Assembly: GCA_016169945.1 (NCBI GenBank)
Contig: JADLSH010000122.1
Coordinates: forward strand, 62,001 to 126,000
Length of the DNA: 64,000 bases
Direction: 5' to 3'
Source of the DNA: Trachythela sp. YZ-2020
Lineage: Eukaryota; Cnidaria; Anthozoa; Malacalcyonacea; Clavulariidae
Below, in pieces: positions 42,201 to 52,765 of this stretch. Below the pieces are notes generated by a model. That model worked only from the letters and a program-made list of their open reading frames with translations. It ran no database searches and was not told the DNA's origin. Both the position numbers and the translations under genes were made by a program. Position 1 is the first letter of the stretch. The number at the start of each line of letters is the position of its first letter.

Positions 42201-45200
42201 TCGGCGATTAGAATAGTGTAACTTAATACAGGGGTAGTCTGAAGCCCGCCCCTGGGTCAGGGATTGTGCTGAGTTTAATCTCACCACACGTCACGTGTTC
42301 GAGGTGGCCAGACATCTTAGAAAGAGGGTAATTTTAAGCTCTCTAATTACAGTGTGAGTGAGGGTGGCACAATGATTGAGAAGCGATTCAATTACTCCTC
42401 TCGGCGATTAGAATAGTGTAACTTAATACAGAGGGTAGTCTGAAGCCCGCCCCTGGGTCAGGGATTGTGCTGAGTTTAATCTCACCACACGTCACGTGTT
42501 CCGAGGTGGCCAGACATCTTAGAAAGAGGTAATTTTAAGCTCTCTAATTACAGTGTGAGTGAGGGTGGCACAATGATTGAGAAGCGATTCAATTACTCCT
42601 CTCGGCGATTAGAATAGTGTAACTTAATACAGGGGTAGTCTGAAGCCCCGCCCCCCTGGGTCAGGGATTGTGCTGAGTTTAATCTCACCACACGTCACGT
42701 GTTCCGAGGTGGCCAGACATCTTAGAAAGAGGGTAAGGTTTTAAGCTCTCTAATTACAGTGTGAGTGAGGTGGCACAATGATTGAGAAGCGATTCAATTA
42801 CTCCTCTCGGCGATTAGAATAGTGTAACTTAATACAGGGTAGTCTGAAGCCCCGCCCCTGGGTCAGGGATTGTGCTGAGTTTAATCTCACCACACGTCAC
42901 GTGTTCGAGGTGGCCAGACATCTTAGAAAGAGGGTAATTTTAAGCTCTCTAATTACAGTGTGAGTGAGGGTGGCACAATGATTGAGAAGCGATTCAATTA
43001 CTCCTCTCGGCGATTAGAATAGTGTAACTTAATACAGGGTAGTCTGAAGCCCCGCCCCTGGGTCAGGGATTGTGCTGAGTTTAATCTCACCACACGTCAC
43101 GTGTTCCGAGGTGGCCAGACATCTTAGAAAGAGGGTAATTTTAAGCTCTCTAATTACAGTGTGAGTGAGGGTGGCACAATGATTGTGTAGCGATTCAATT
43201 ACTCCTCTCGGCGATTAGAATAGTGTAACTTAATACAGGGTAGTCTGAAGCCCCGCCCCTGGGTCAGGGATTGTGCTGAGTTTAATCTCACCACACGTCA
43301 CGTGTTCGAGGTGGCCAGACATCTTAGAAAGAGGGTAATTTTAAGCTCTCTAATTACAGTGTGAGTGAGGGTGGCACAATGATTGAGAAGCGATTCAATT
43401 ACTCCTCTCGGCGATTAGAATAGTGTAACTTAATACAGGGTAGTCTGAAGCCCCGCCCCTGGGTCAGGGATTGTGCTGAGTTTAATCTCACCACACGTCA
43501 CGTGTTCCGAGGTGGCCAGACATCTTAGAAAGAGGGTAATTTTAAGCTCTCTAATTACAGTGTGAGTGATGGTGGCCCAATGATTGAGAAGCGATTCAAT
43601 TACTCCTCTCGGCGATTAGAATAGTGTAACTTAATACAGGGGTAGTCTGAAGCCCCGCCCCCCTGGGTCAGGGATTGTGCTGAGTTTAATCTCACCACAC
43701 GTCACGTGTTCCGAGGTGGCCAGACATCTTAGAAAGAGGGTAATTTTAAGCTCTCTAATTACAGTGTGAGTGAGGTGGCACAATGATTGAGAAGCGATTC
43801 AATTACTCCTCTCGGCGATTAGAATAGTGTAACTTAATACAGGGGTAGTCTGAAGCCCGCCCCTGGGTCAGGGATTGTGCTGAGTTTAATCTCACCACAC
43901 GTCACGTGTTCCGAGGTGGCCAGACATCTTAGAAAGAGGGTAATTTTAAGCTCTCTAATTACAGTGTGAGTGAGGGTGGCACAATGATTGAGAAGCGATT
44001 CAATTACTCCTCTCGGCGATTAGAATAGTGTAACTTAATACACAGGGTAGTCTGAAGCCCCGCCCCCCTGGGTCAGGGATTGTGCTGAGTTTAATCTCAC
44101 CACACGTCACGTGTTCCGAGGTGGCCAGACATCTTAGAAAGAGGGTAATTTTAAGCTCTCTAATTACAGTGTGAGTGAGGGTGGCACAATGATTGAGAAG
44201 CGATTCAATTACTCCTCTCGGCGATTAGAATAGTGTAACTTAATACAGGGTAGTCTGAAGCCCCGCCCCCCTGGGTCAGGGATTGTGCTGAGTTTAATCT
44301 CACCACACGTCACGTGTTCCGAGGTGGCCAGACATCTTAGAAAGAGGGTAATTTTAAGCTCTCTAATTACAGTGTGAGTGAGGGTGGCACAATGATTGAG
44401 AAGCGATTCAATTACTCCTCTCGGCGATTAGAATAGTGTAACTTAATACAGGGTAGTCTGAAGCCCCGCCCTGGGTCAGGGATTGTGCTGAGTTTAATCT
44501 CACCACACGTCACGTGTTCCGAGGTGGCCAGACATCTTAGAAAGAGGGTAATTTTAAGCTCTCTAATTACAGTGTGAGTGAGGGTGGCACAATGATTGAG
44601 AAGCGATTCAATTACTCCTCTCGGCGATTAGAATAGTGTAACTTAATACAGGGTAGTCTGAAGCCCGCCCCTGGGTCAGGGATTGTGCTGAGTTTAATCT
44701 CACCACACGTCACGTGTTCGAGGTGGCCAGACATCTTAGAAAGAGGGTAATTTTAAGCTCTCTAATTACAGTGTGAGTGAGGGTGGCACAATGATTGAGA
44801 AGCGATTCAATTACTCCTCTCGGCGATTAGAATAGTGTAACTTAATACAGGGTAGTCTGAAGCCCCGCCCCCCTGGGTCAGGGATTGTGCTGAGTTTAAT
44901 CTCACCACACGTCACGTGTTCCGAGGTGGCCAGACATCTTAGAAAGAGGGTAATTTTAAGCTCTCTAATTACAGTGTGAGTGAGGGTGGCACAATGATTG
45001 AGAAGCGATTCAATTACTCCTCTCGGCGATTAGAATAGTGTAACTTAATACAGGGTAGTCTGAAGCCCCGCCCCTGGGTCAGGGATTGTGCTGAGTTTAA
45101 TCTCACCACACGTCACGTGTTCCGAGGTGGCCAGACATCTTAGAAAGAGGGTAATTTTAAGCTCTCTAATTACAGTGTGAGTGAGGGTGGCACAATGATT

Positions 45201-46787
45201 GAGAAGCGATTCAATTACTCCTCTCGGCGATTAGAATAGTGTAACTTAATACAGGGTAGTCTGAAGCCCCGCCCCTGGGTCAGGGATTGTGCTGAGTTTA
45301 ATCTCACCACACGTCACGTGTTCGAGGTGGCCAGACATCTTAGAAAGAGGGTAATTTAAGCTCTCTAATTACAGTGTGAGTGAGGGTGGCACAATGATTG
45401 AGAAGCGATTCAATTACTCCTCTCGGCGATTAGAATAGTGTAACTTAATACAGGGTAGTCTGAAGCCCCGCCCCTGGGTCAGGGATTGTGCTGAGTTTAA
45501 TCTCACCACACGTCACGTGTTCCGAGGTGGCCAGACATCTTAGAAAGAGGGTAATTTTAAGCTCTCTAATTACAGTGTGAGTGAGGTGGCACAATGATTG
45601 AGAAGCGATTCAATTACTCCTCTCGGCGATTAGAATAGTGTAACTTAATACAGGGTAGTCTGAAGCCCCGCCCCTGGGTCAGGGATTGTGCTGAGTTTAA
45701 TCTCACCACACGTCACGTGTTCCGAGGTGGCCAGACATCTTAGAAAGAGGGTAATTTTAAGCTCTCTAATTACAGTGTGAGAGGGTGGCACAATGATTGA
45801 GAAGCGATTCAATTACTCCTCTCGGCGATTAGAATAGTGTAACTTAATACAGGGGTAGTCTGAAGCCCCGCCCCCCTGGGTCAGGGATTGTGCTGAGTTT
45901 AATCTCACCACACGTCACGTGTTCGAGGTGGCCAGACATCTTAGAAAGAGGGTAATTTTAAGCTCTCTAATTACAGTGTGAGTGAGGTGGCACAATGATT
46001 GAGAAGCGATTCAATTACTCCTCTCGGCGATTAGAATAGTGTAACTTAATACAGGGGTAGTCTGAAGCCCCGCCCCCCTGGGTCAGGGATTGTGCTGAGT
46101 TTAATCTCACCACACGTCACGTGTTCCGAGGTGGCCAGACATCTTAGAAAGAGGGTAATTTTAAGCTCTCTAATTACAGTGTGAGTGAGGGTGGCACAAT
46201 GATTGAGAAGCGATTCAATTCCTCCTCTCGGCGATTAGAATAGTGTAACTTAATACAGGGGTAGTCTGAAGCCCCGCCCCTGGGTCAGGGATTGTGCTGA
46301 GTTTAATCTCACCACACGTCACGTGTTCCGAGGTGGCCCGACCTCTTAGAAGAGGGTAATTTTAAGCTCTCTAATTACAGTGTGAGTGAGGTGGCACAAT
46401 GATTGAGAAGCGATTCCTCTCGGCGATTAGAATAGTGTAACTTAATACAGGGTAGTCTGAAGCCCCGCCCCTGGGTCAGGGATTGTGCTGAGTTTAATCT
46501 CACCACACGTCACGTGTTCGAGGTGGCCAGACATCTTAGAAAGAGGGTAATTTTAAGCTCTCTAATTACAGTGTGAGTGAGGGTGGCACAATGATTGAGA
46601 AGCGATTCAATTACTCCTCTCGGCGATTAGAATAGTGTAACTTAATACAGGGGTAGTCTGAAGCCCCGCCCCCCTGGGTCAGGGATTGTGCTGAGTTTAA
46701 TCTCACCACACGTCACGTGTTCCGAGGTGGCCAGACATCTTAGAAAGAGGGTAATTTTAAGCTCTCTAATTACAGTGTGAGTGAGGG

Positions 46788-47098
46788 TGGGACAATGAGT
46801 GAGTAGCGGTGCAATTACTCCTCTCGGAGATTAGAAGAGTGTAACTTAATACAGGGTAGTCTGAAGCCCCGCCCCCCTGGGTCAGGGATTGTGCTGAGTT
46901 TAATCTCACCACACGTCACGTGTTCCGAGGTGGCCAGACATCTTAGAAAGAGGGTAATTTTAAGCTCTCTAATTACAGTGTGAGTGAGGGTGGCACAATG
47001 ATTGAGAAGCGATTCAATTACTCCTCTCGGCGATTAGAATAGTGTAACTTAATACAGGGGTAGTCTGAAGCCCCGCCCCCCTGGGTCAGGGATTGTGC
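46788..47098 (+). repeat. Right edge of satellite A with a diverged near-terminal unit
   Basis: The second-last unit carries clustered changes (GGGACAATGAGTGAGTAGCGGTGC in place of the canonical block, and GGAGATTAGAAGAG). One canonical partial unit follows, and similarity stops abruptly inside the GATTGTGCTGAG block at about 47098. Sequence beyond this is unrelated. The break point is mid-unit, so the array does not end at a unit boundary. Confidence 0.85.
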
Positions 47099-47475
47099 TC
47101 GGAGACAGGGAGACATGTTTTAAGTGTGTATGGAATAATCAAGGAGCTATTACGTTTATAAACACCCCCCCCGGTCTATGACGTCTGCTTTTCATGATTT
47201 TAACCTCTGTGTAACTGACCCCTCTGGAAGAGTCTTCAGTGAAGTACGTCTTTTTACACTTTGGATATCGAGGTCCTCTACAGGGGGGGGCTACGTGTAT
47301 TAAAATTGATAGCCCCATCGATAGATGGAGCTCACGGGGTTTACCTGTTAAATAATTTCGAATAATACCTTTATACCTTCAGGTTGGATAAGTTTTTGTC
47401 TTAACATCATGGATATATGCCTCATATAACGCACATATTACACGTATTAAATTATAGAAGCCAGAACATTGTTTT
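47099..47475. other. Unique flank beside satellite A, no gene seen
   Basis: No coding frame or recognisable element is visible. Two homopolymer runs of opposite sense stand out: a C run at about 47166-47173 and a G run at about 47283-47290. The remainder is ordinary AT-rich sequence. Confidence 0.6.
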
Positions 47476-47532
47476 TCAATAACCAGAAACTGTTTCGCAA
47501 GGTGTCTGCTGACCAGAATGAACGGTGTTGTT
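47476..47532 (+). repeat. Direct repeat copy 1 (57 bp)
   Basis: It contains GTTTCGCAAGGTGTCTGCTG followed by ACCAGAATGAA. A near-identical copy lies at 47766-47820 in the same orientation, about 290 bp away, with the hairpin at 47545-47633 between them. A few substitutions separate the copies. Confidence 0.85.
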
Positions 47533-47544
47533 TTCTATTTTGCG

Positions 47545-47633
47545 GGTCACACACGCGTGGGCTAATAAGTTATTCCTATTACCCAGCTGAGCTGGGTAAT
47601 AGGAATAGATTATTAGCCCACGCGGGTGTGACC
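47545..47633. repeat. Near-perfect 89-bp palindrome (hairpin)
   Basis: Two 44-base arms fold around a single central base at 47589 (ACCCAGCT-G-AGCTGGGT at the centre) with only about three mismatched positions. The outer ends read GGTCACAC and GTGTGACC. There is effectively no loop, so this is a foldback or cruciform-type element, possibly a very short non-autonomous transposon. No flanking target duplication was confidently identified. Confidence 0.9.
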
Positions 47634-47671
47634 TAAATATGATAGTATGATATACTATAATATAAAGTATG

Positions 47672-47760
47672 ATACTTTCTTCATTAATTTAACAACTAAA
47701 CAACTCGAAACATTGAATGGTCACTTAAGCATTAACTATTACATTATACACGGTGTAAAA
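47672..47760 (+). repeat. Direct repeat pair, first copy (AT-rich)
   Basis: The elements TTCATTAATTTA, CAACTAAACAACTCGAAA and TTATACACGGTGTAA occur in this order here and again at 47901-48008. The second copy carries extra sequence in the middle. Together with the 57-bp repeat this shows that 47.48-48.01 kb is a degenerate duplicated block of about 240-290 bp period. The short reading frame starting at 47647 lies inside it and is not considered a gene. Confidence 0.7.
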
Positions 47761-47765
47761 GTATA

Positions 47766-47820
47766 CAATAATCAGAAATTGTTTCGCAAGGTGTCTGCTG
47801 ACCAGAATGAATATGTTGTT
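47766..47820 (+). repeat. Direct repeat copy 2
   Basis: Second copy of the 57-bp repeat at 47476-47532, same orientation, with a handful of substitutions such as ATCAGAAATT for ACCAGAAACT. Confidence 0.85.
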
Positions 47821-47900
47821 CATGGACATATCCAGTCGCGTACATAGATCAGTGTTGTTATCTGAACAATTAAATAAAATATATAGTTAACATACAGAGT

Positions 47901-48008
47901 ATTATAGTTTCATCATTAATTTACCAACTAAACAACTAATAATAATATTCACATTTATATGAACTAAACAACTCGAAATATAAAATGTACAATTATACAC
48001 GGTGTAAT
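47901..48008 (+). repeat. Direct repeat pair, second copy (AT-rich)
   Basis: Second copy of the 47672-47760 block, interrupted by extra AT-rich sequence around 47937-47960. It ends in the same TATACACGGTGTAA motif. Confidence 0.65.
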
Positions 48009-48118
48009 TTAGTATTTTTAGAACTGACATTATCAAATGTGCTTTTCAGCAGTTTTTTTTGGTGATCTAATCAAAAAGTGAACGCTTAAGTCAGCTAAAA
48101 TCATTTACATGTTCCAAT

Positions 48119-48266
48119 ATGGAAGATGGACGGAAATATCTCGACCAAGTGTATAGGTCTATCAAGGCAAATTTCGCGAAGCTGGAAGGAAAACCGCAGG
48201 CACTCCAAGCTCTGGTGGATAAGATACATTCATTTTACGTCTCGCTTTTTTCAGGAGCAAAGACGG
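48119..48266 (+). CDS. Exon 1 of the unknown multi-exon gene
   Basis: It starts at an ATG and codes for 49 residues beginning MEDGRKYLDQVYRSIK, with a helix-like pattern. It ends in ACGG followed by a canonical GTAAGT donor at 48267, leaving one base of the next codon (phase 1). Another frame opens at 48126, but it runs through the donor and looks unlike protein. Confidence 0.6.
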
Positions 48267-50111
48267 GTAAGTAACATTGAACGGCGGCTAATTGATATCC
48301 TGCGCGAAAGTTTCAATTCTAAACGGTATAATGATTTTTTTGTTAGGAGTATTCGCAGGACGAGAGATTAATGCAACGCTAAAGATATGTCCAAAGATTT
48401 CCACTTCGACACCGTCATCTTCCTCTGAAGACGAACGTGCGTCGACCGGCACGGAAACGCAACGAACGCGCCTGAAATCTCCAACCCGCGGCTTAGGAAA
48501 GGGCTCCCCAGGTTTGCATCAATTTCTATTAGTGCTAGCAAGTAAATTTCTCCCTATATACCAAATCACGCACACAAGATTTTTCAGGATTTTCAGAACT
48601 CTAGAACCATTCATAAAGCCAGGTGATCTGGAAACACGGAAAAGGACTAGGCGTCAGATAGAAATCCATTTTCAGATTCAAATTGCTAAATATCTCGGGA
48701 AATGCATTTAACTTTGTTAAGTGATTAAATACAGCAAAATGGATTTCTATTCTGTTGCTAGTTCCACGCACTTTGCTCGTCGCCAGATCACCTCGCCTGA
48801 ATACAATTAATAACTATTGCAATGTTCACAGGTCGCACTCGTAGCTCCGCGGTTTCAGTACGTCAGCAAAGGAATCGGACGAGCAAAGAATTTCAACTGC
48901 GAAAGCGAAAGGCTGACCAACTGTCCCAAGAGAATGCACAGCAGGCAATCGCCAGCACATCTGCAACAAAGCCTGCCACAACACCCCCTACTTCAATAAC
49001 GCCAGCTACAACAAAGCGATCTGCAACAACACCAGGTTCAACCGACGCCAGCTTCAATGCCAATTCGCCGGAAAGTTCGCCGCCAAGCACACCTCACAAG
49101 AAGCCCAGAGGCACAGAGCAGCTGTCAGAAGTGAGGCAACCGCTGACCGCTCAATGCATGGCGCCTGACAAAACTGTTCACATCATACAGCATTTGTCAA
49201 GCCCGTCAACGATTGGTGAAGATGGATGTCGTCCTCCCACTGAAATGGATTTGTTTTGGGAAATGATGGATTCGTGGCGATCTATGGATGCAAGATTGGT
49301 GAGCGCTTTGCAGAAAATCAACGAGGATTGGAGAACAGATATTTTAAGCTGGAAACAAAGCGAGAACTTCGTAAAACGTCTGGTAGAATACAGCTGCACT
49401 GGCAACGCTGTGAAGAATTGTATGCACCACATAATAGGAACTATGGTCAGGAAGCCACGAAACACCGCGATGAACAAACAACATCTGACCTGGCGACCGT
49501 AGAAGGGATCGCGAAAATGGTACAAGACTACCATTATCTTCAATATACCGATGTCCTGAGAAAATGTGGCTGCAAACTGTGCAAAGACGTGATCGAGTTT
49601 GATCTCATGTACGCAAGGTAAACTGTCATTACAGTTACTATCAATATTTTCTATTGGTTCCCAGTACAACGTACGCATAAGAGCATTAGACAAATATATA
49701 TATATATATGTGTGTTATGGTTCACCATATATACATATAGTTGTCTATCGCCATTGTGCGTACGTTATGCTGAATATATTAATTCTTAAAATACGTCTAT
49801 CCGCCTGGTTCATCACTTGCCAGATTATTGGTTCATGCTTGAGTCGGTTTTCTTCGATTGTAGTTACAACGATATTTGGTAGAATAATTCTTTCGATTCG
49901 AAGCATTTCTTTGAAGAAATCCTTCACAATCATGAACTACGTCGACTACTTACAAGCTGCAGTTAGTAGGGATGAGACGATAATCGGTAACTTTGAGTCT
50001 TATCGGGAGATAATACACTCACGAATCCATCACATTTCAACGCGTCTTTCCATTCTGTACCAAGGCGTACGATCACAAAGTGCGCACTGTACCTGCAAAT
50101 TGAATAAGTAA
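48119..50111 (+). CDS. Probable multi-exon gene of unknown function
   Basis: I do not recognise the family. The model joins four exons: 48119-48266, 48347-48511 (or to 48541), 48832-49617 and, tentatively, 49904-50111. The first two introns are both phase 1 and have GT-AG ends, with a canonical GTAAGT donor and a T-rich acceptor at intron 1. The predicted protein starts with a short helical region, continues into a Ser/Thr/Pro-rich, probably disordered segment with a basic LRKRKADQ stretch (possible nuclear signal), then a charged helical region and a Cys-rich end (KCGCKLCK). Exon 3 needs a reading-frame change near 49340, equivalent to one missing base by the TTTT run, so this copy is either broken or mis-called. 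It could be a host gene or cargo of the element encoding the downstream recombinases; nothing in it decides which. Confidence 0.5.
48347..48511 (+). CDS. Exon 2 of the unknown gene (Ser/Thr-rich)
   Basis: Its acceptor is a T-rich tract ending in TTAG at 48346. It completes the phase-1 codon from exon 1 and encodes a Ser/Thr-rich, charged segment (about 55 residues, including TSTPSSSSEDER). Two donors are possible: CAG|GTTTGC at 48512 or CAA|GTAAAT at 48542. Both leave phase 1 and both join exon 3 in frame, so the end is ambiguous by 30 bases. Confidence 0.5.
48832..49617 (+). CDS. Exon 3 of the unknown gene, with a frameshift
   Basis: The acceptor TTCACAG lies at 48825-48831 and the phase is 1, as required. 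The first part (to about 49340) encodes a basic segment, a Thr/Pro/Ser-rich linker and a helical stretch ending near NEDWRTDI. The protein-like reading then moves to another frame (KLETKRELRKTSG onward) up to KCGCKLCKDVIEFDLMYA. The shift equals one missing base (or two extra), most simply in the TTTT of GATATTTTAAG near 49340-49346. It ends at AAG|GTAAAC; reading on gives an immediate TAA at 49619. An apparent 15-base GT-AG span at 49299-49313 is too short to be an intron and would not restore the frame. Confidence 0.5.
49904..50111 (+). CDS. Tentative exon 4 of the unknown gene
   Basis: A protein-like reading runs from about 49904 to a TAA at 50109-50111 (it contains MNYVDYLQAAVSRDE and ends CTCKLNK, echoing the CGCKLCK end of exon 3). 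An acceptor AG at 49902-49903 would join it in frame (phase 2) with the AAG|GTAAAC donor at 49618, giving a 286-base intron that contains a TA-rich tract. The acceptor lacks a strong pyrimidine tract, so this exon is uncertain. Confidence 0.35.
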
Positions 50112-50218
50112 ATGCCTTGTGATAGCCATTTCATAAAGTTACATTTCTAACTAAAATCTGAAAAACTGTTCTAATTATATAGTATAGGTATATATGTAGC
50201 ATATACGGTTTCGAGTGC
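50112..50218. other. Short non-coding stretch after the unknown gene
   Basis: AT-rich sequence with no recognisable gene or clear polyadenylation hexamer. It leads into the hairpin element. Confidence 0.4.
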
Positions 50219-50336
50219 AATTTGGATATAACATGCAGGAGTGAGTTTTTCAAAGACCTCAAAATAGCACGAGTCCGAAGGACGAGAGCTATTTGAGGTG
50301 TTTGAGAAACTCACGAGTGCATGTTATATCCAAATT
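50219..50336. repeat. 118-bp foldback (hairpin) element
   Basis: Inverted arms run from AATTTGGATATAACATGCA on the left to TGCATGTTATATCCAAATT on the right, folding around GTCC-GAA-GGAC at about 50273-50283. Arms are well matched apart from scattered mismatches. This is the shape of a short foldback or MITE-like repeat. A third, direct copy of the right arm lies at 50579-50629, which supports mobility or duplication. Confidence 0.85.
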
Positions 50337-50578
50337 TCATGAGAAATCATGCTATTATGCTTATTAATAATATGCATTTTAAGTCGTCATTTTCGTCCCG
50401 AAAATCCAAATTAAGTTTAGGCGAGCTTCAAATTTTATTACTTCTTAGTGATTACAGATTTTTTGCACTCTGATTACAGAAAATTGCACTGTTGTTTGGG
50501 ATTATAGCCGCACTCAAATCAACTAATCACAGTCGAGTAATATTTTTATGTATATTATTAGTGCGGTAACATAAACTT

Positions 50579-50629
50579 GAGGTTTTAGAAAAACTCACGA
50601 GTGCATGCTATATCCAAATTTTAGGAGAA
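50579..50629 (+). repeat. Extra copy of the foldback right arm
   Basis: It carries the AAACTCACGAGTGCATG motif followed by a TATATCCAAATT end, same orientation as the right arm of the 50219-50336 hairpin. No matching left arm is seen nearby, so this is a partial element. Confidence 0.75.
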
Positions 50630-51998
50630 TTTTGCGATTACTAATTTAACGACATACATCGTTAAAATGTTCGAGACTTTCAACTTATCAAAGTTTTCGC
50701 TCCTTTTATATATCATTTGTATGCATTGCCGAACATTTTATGTGGATTTCATGTATGTGGATTTCATGTTGGCACCGCTTAAATAGCTTAAGTCCCCCAA
50801 ATTCAAGTTTCAGTTTAGGCGCCATGTCGTTTTGTTTCCAGCAATCCGCTCAAGTTTGTTTGGTTCAGAGTGATTATAGACGGCCGGCCAGCTTCGAAAA
50901 AAGTGACTGTCGAATTTGGAAGGTTTTTATAACGACATTTCGATAGATGGGAATCCATTTAAAAGCAAGTTTCGATATCATGGATTTAATGTAATTCGTT
51001 CACTACCTAATTAGCATGTACAAATTCCTCCTTTTCTTAATTGTCATAACTAAAAATGACATGCTAATGAGAAAATGGTATCACTATTACACTTGTTAAA
51101 ATACCTGTATGGAGGCGAGTTTCAAAATAAGGATGGATTTATTAGGACGAGTGGTTACGCAAAGGCTTAAATTCGTAAATTATTGCGTTTAATATAGAAT
51201 ATTTACCGATTTTCAAGGTCTACGTATTTGCGCCAACATGCTGTTTTTCAACCATTTACATGCCAAAACTCGACTGGCTCAACAGAAATATATTGTGTTA
51301 CACGGCTGGCAACCGGGCGTGTAATACTGATTCGTATATGTAATCTAAACATGTGTGATTGTTGCCTGTCTGTAACACAACAAAAACATATTGTTGTGGC
51401 TTCTTTTTGAAGGTCGTGTTTTGACGTATTATGCGAAAGAAGATTACGCGAGCTTTACAAATGTTAATTGGATGGTCAGCCAATTAAAATAAAACACTAA
51501 TATAAAATACAGCATGCGACAAAAATCCCATTACGGTTGGCAACCACTCTCAGTCTCAAAGTAAACACTATCCTAAGACATTTTGCGTAGTTTCATGCTT
51601 CTAACAAAAAAATGCCATCGACAGTTTTTTATAGACACTTTTTTCAAGCTTCGCCGGCCGTCTATTACATGCAGATATTTGCACTGTGATGACAAAAAAT
51701 TGCACTACTGTGAAAACATTTCTATACACGTATGCATATTATTATACAATTTAAAAGATAGGGCGTGATACACGAAAGTCCAAACGTCTTGTACAATATT
51801 AAGGCGTGACTTACTCCTCGCTAAATTGCTCGCTTAGTTTAAATGCCCGCAATTCGGAACACTAACGCCATGTCTGCAAAATTGTAACTCACTGAACCTG
51901 AAATCTATAGTTTGAAAATTGTGTATATAATCACGCGCACCTATTATTTGGAATAAATGTAATTCTTTATTATATTCATTTTGAAATCAATGGCATTT
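50630..51998. other. 1.4-kb non-coding stretch
   Basis: Only short, low-quality open frames occur; none shows a motif or a convincing splice context. Visible structure includes a small direct duplication of ATGTGGATTTCATG near 50739-50768 and a loose inverted pair (TTAGCATGT ... ACATGCTAA) at about 51011-51067. An AATAAA-type hexamer occurs near 51953, with no gene to assign it to. Confidence 0.5.
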
Positions 51999-52765
51999 CT
52001 TGCAATCTGATTGGTCAAAAATAGTGCGATTAATTCCCAAATCACCACAACAACCACTCAGATTGAATGATAGAATTCAACTAGCCAATCAATTTAAAGA
52101 AAAATGTACTCTGGCAAATGACCAAATCTGTTCACCATATATTGTCAATACTCTATACTGCATTTACTGCAGTTTTTTTCATAAAAATCAACATAAAGGC
52201 GAGTCGAACTTAAAAGAATATCAAATAATTTTTCACAAATAATACAGGCCAAATTATCGACAACATTTTGAATGAAACATTGTCAAAATGTCAACAAAAG
52301 CAAATTTCGTTTGAGCAACAGCTGAAAAACTGAACACAAAGCTGTCAAAGGCACAATATGGAATGATCGATTGTAGTGTCAATGTTTGAATGCACAAAAT
52401 CACAAAAAACGTTTATCAATTTACATGTAAAGTCTACGATATCTTTACACTTACTTTTTCGGTCTTTATTTCTAGCAATTCACTCACATTTTGCTTGTTT
52501 ATACCGAGTCAATTTGTCAAATTACAATTCATGTTGTTGCTGGGCTACGGCATTTCAGGAGTATCGCAGGTGTGTCAATGTAAACAAAGGCTAATAAAAT
52601 ACCGATTCCGGTTTAAAAATTATTTAGATTTCAAAATGAAGATAATAAAGCGGAAATTTAACTTCGTGTCGTGCATTTTGGTCTGAAATCAAACTTGTGG
52701 TAATCACACGTTTGATTTCAGACAAAATTGCACTCCACTCAGTTCAATCACCATTATATATTTCC
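51999..52765. repeat. Possible dispersed-repeat region
   Basis: The left end (CAATCTGATTGGTC, then GTGCGATTAATTCCCAAATC) and the right end (AATTGCACTCCACTCAGTTC) resemble terminal sequences of dispersed repeats I associate with cnidarian genomes; this is recollection, not a search. Open frames at 52000, 52376 and 52390 overlap this stretch, lack motifs and are treated as non-coding. No clear terminal inverted repeats unite the whole interval. Confidence 0.3.
52681..52723. repeat. Short perfect-arm hairpin
   Basis: The arms GTCTGAAATCAAAC (52681-52694) and GTTTGATTTCAGAC (52710-52723) are perfect inverted repeats. Pairing extends inward with one bulge (TTGTG/CACAC). It lies 0.4 kb upstream of the SNase-SET reading frame and could be a foldback terminus or a structured RNA element. 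Confidence 0.8.

Larger units (their letters stand above)
1..47098 (+). repeat. Satellite A: giant ~200-bp tandem array
   Basis: One continuous head-to-tail array, open at the left edge of the window. The full-form unit is 204 bp (starts at 1, 205, 409); shortened units are about 198-203 bp. I estimate about 230 copies. Each unit carries, in order, a GGTGGCACAATGATTGAG block, GCGATTCAATTACTCC, AGTGTAACTTAATACAG, a C-rich stretch, TCAGGGATTGTGCTGAG, a block containing CACGTCACGTG, and GGTAATTTTAAGCTCTCT followed by AATTACAGTG. Units are extremely similar. Differences are mostly single-base length changes in G, C or A runs, with few substitutions. No unit carries a long open frame, no transposon interrupts the array, and no unit is inverted. 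The unit length is close to one nucleosome repeat, as is common for centromeric, pericentromeric and subtelomeric satellites. Function is unknown. Confidence 0.98.

Noticed and set aside
1..47098. Satellite A as a CRISPR array
   Set aside because: There are no spacers. Units are contiguous and near identical over their full ~200 bp in a eukaryotic context.
49299..49313. A 15-base GTGAG...GCAG intron in exon 3 of the unknown gene
   Set aside because: It is far too short and its length is a multiple of three, so it cannot explain the frame change.
50740..52686. Several 60-98-residue open frames as genes
   Set aside because: There are no motifs, no splice context and no protein-like composition; several overlap repeats and many use non-ATG starts.
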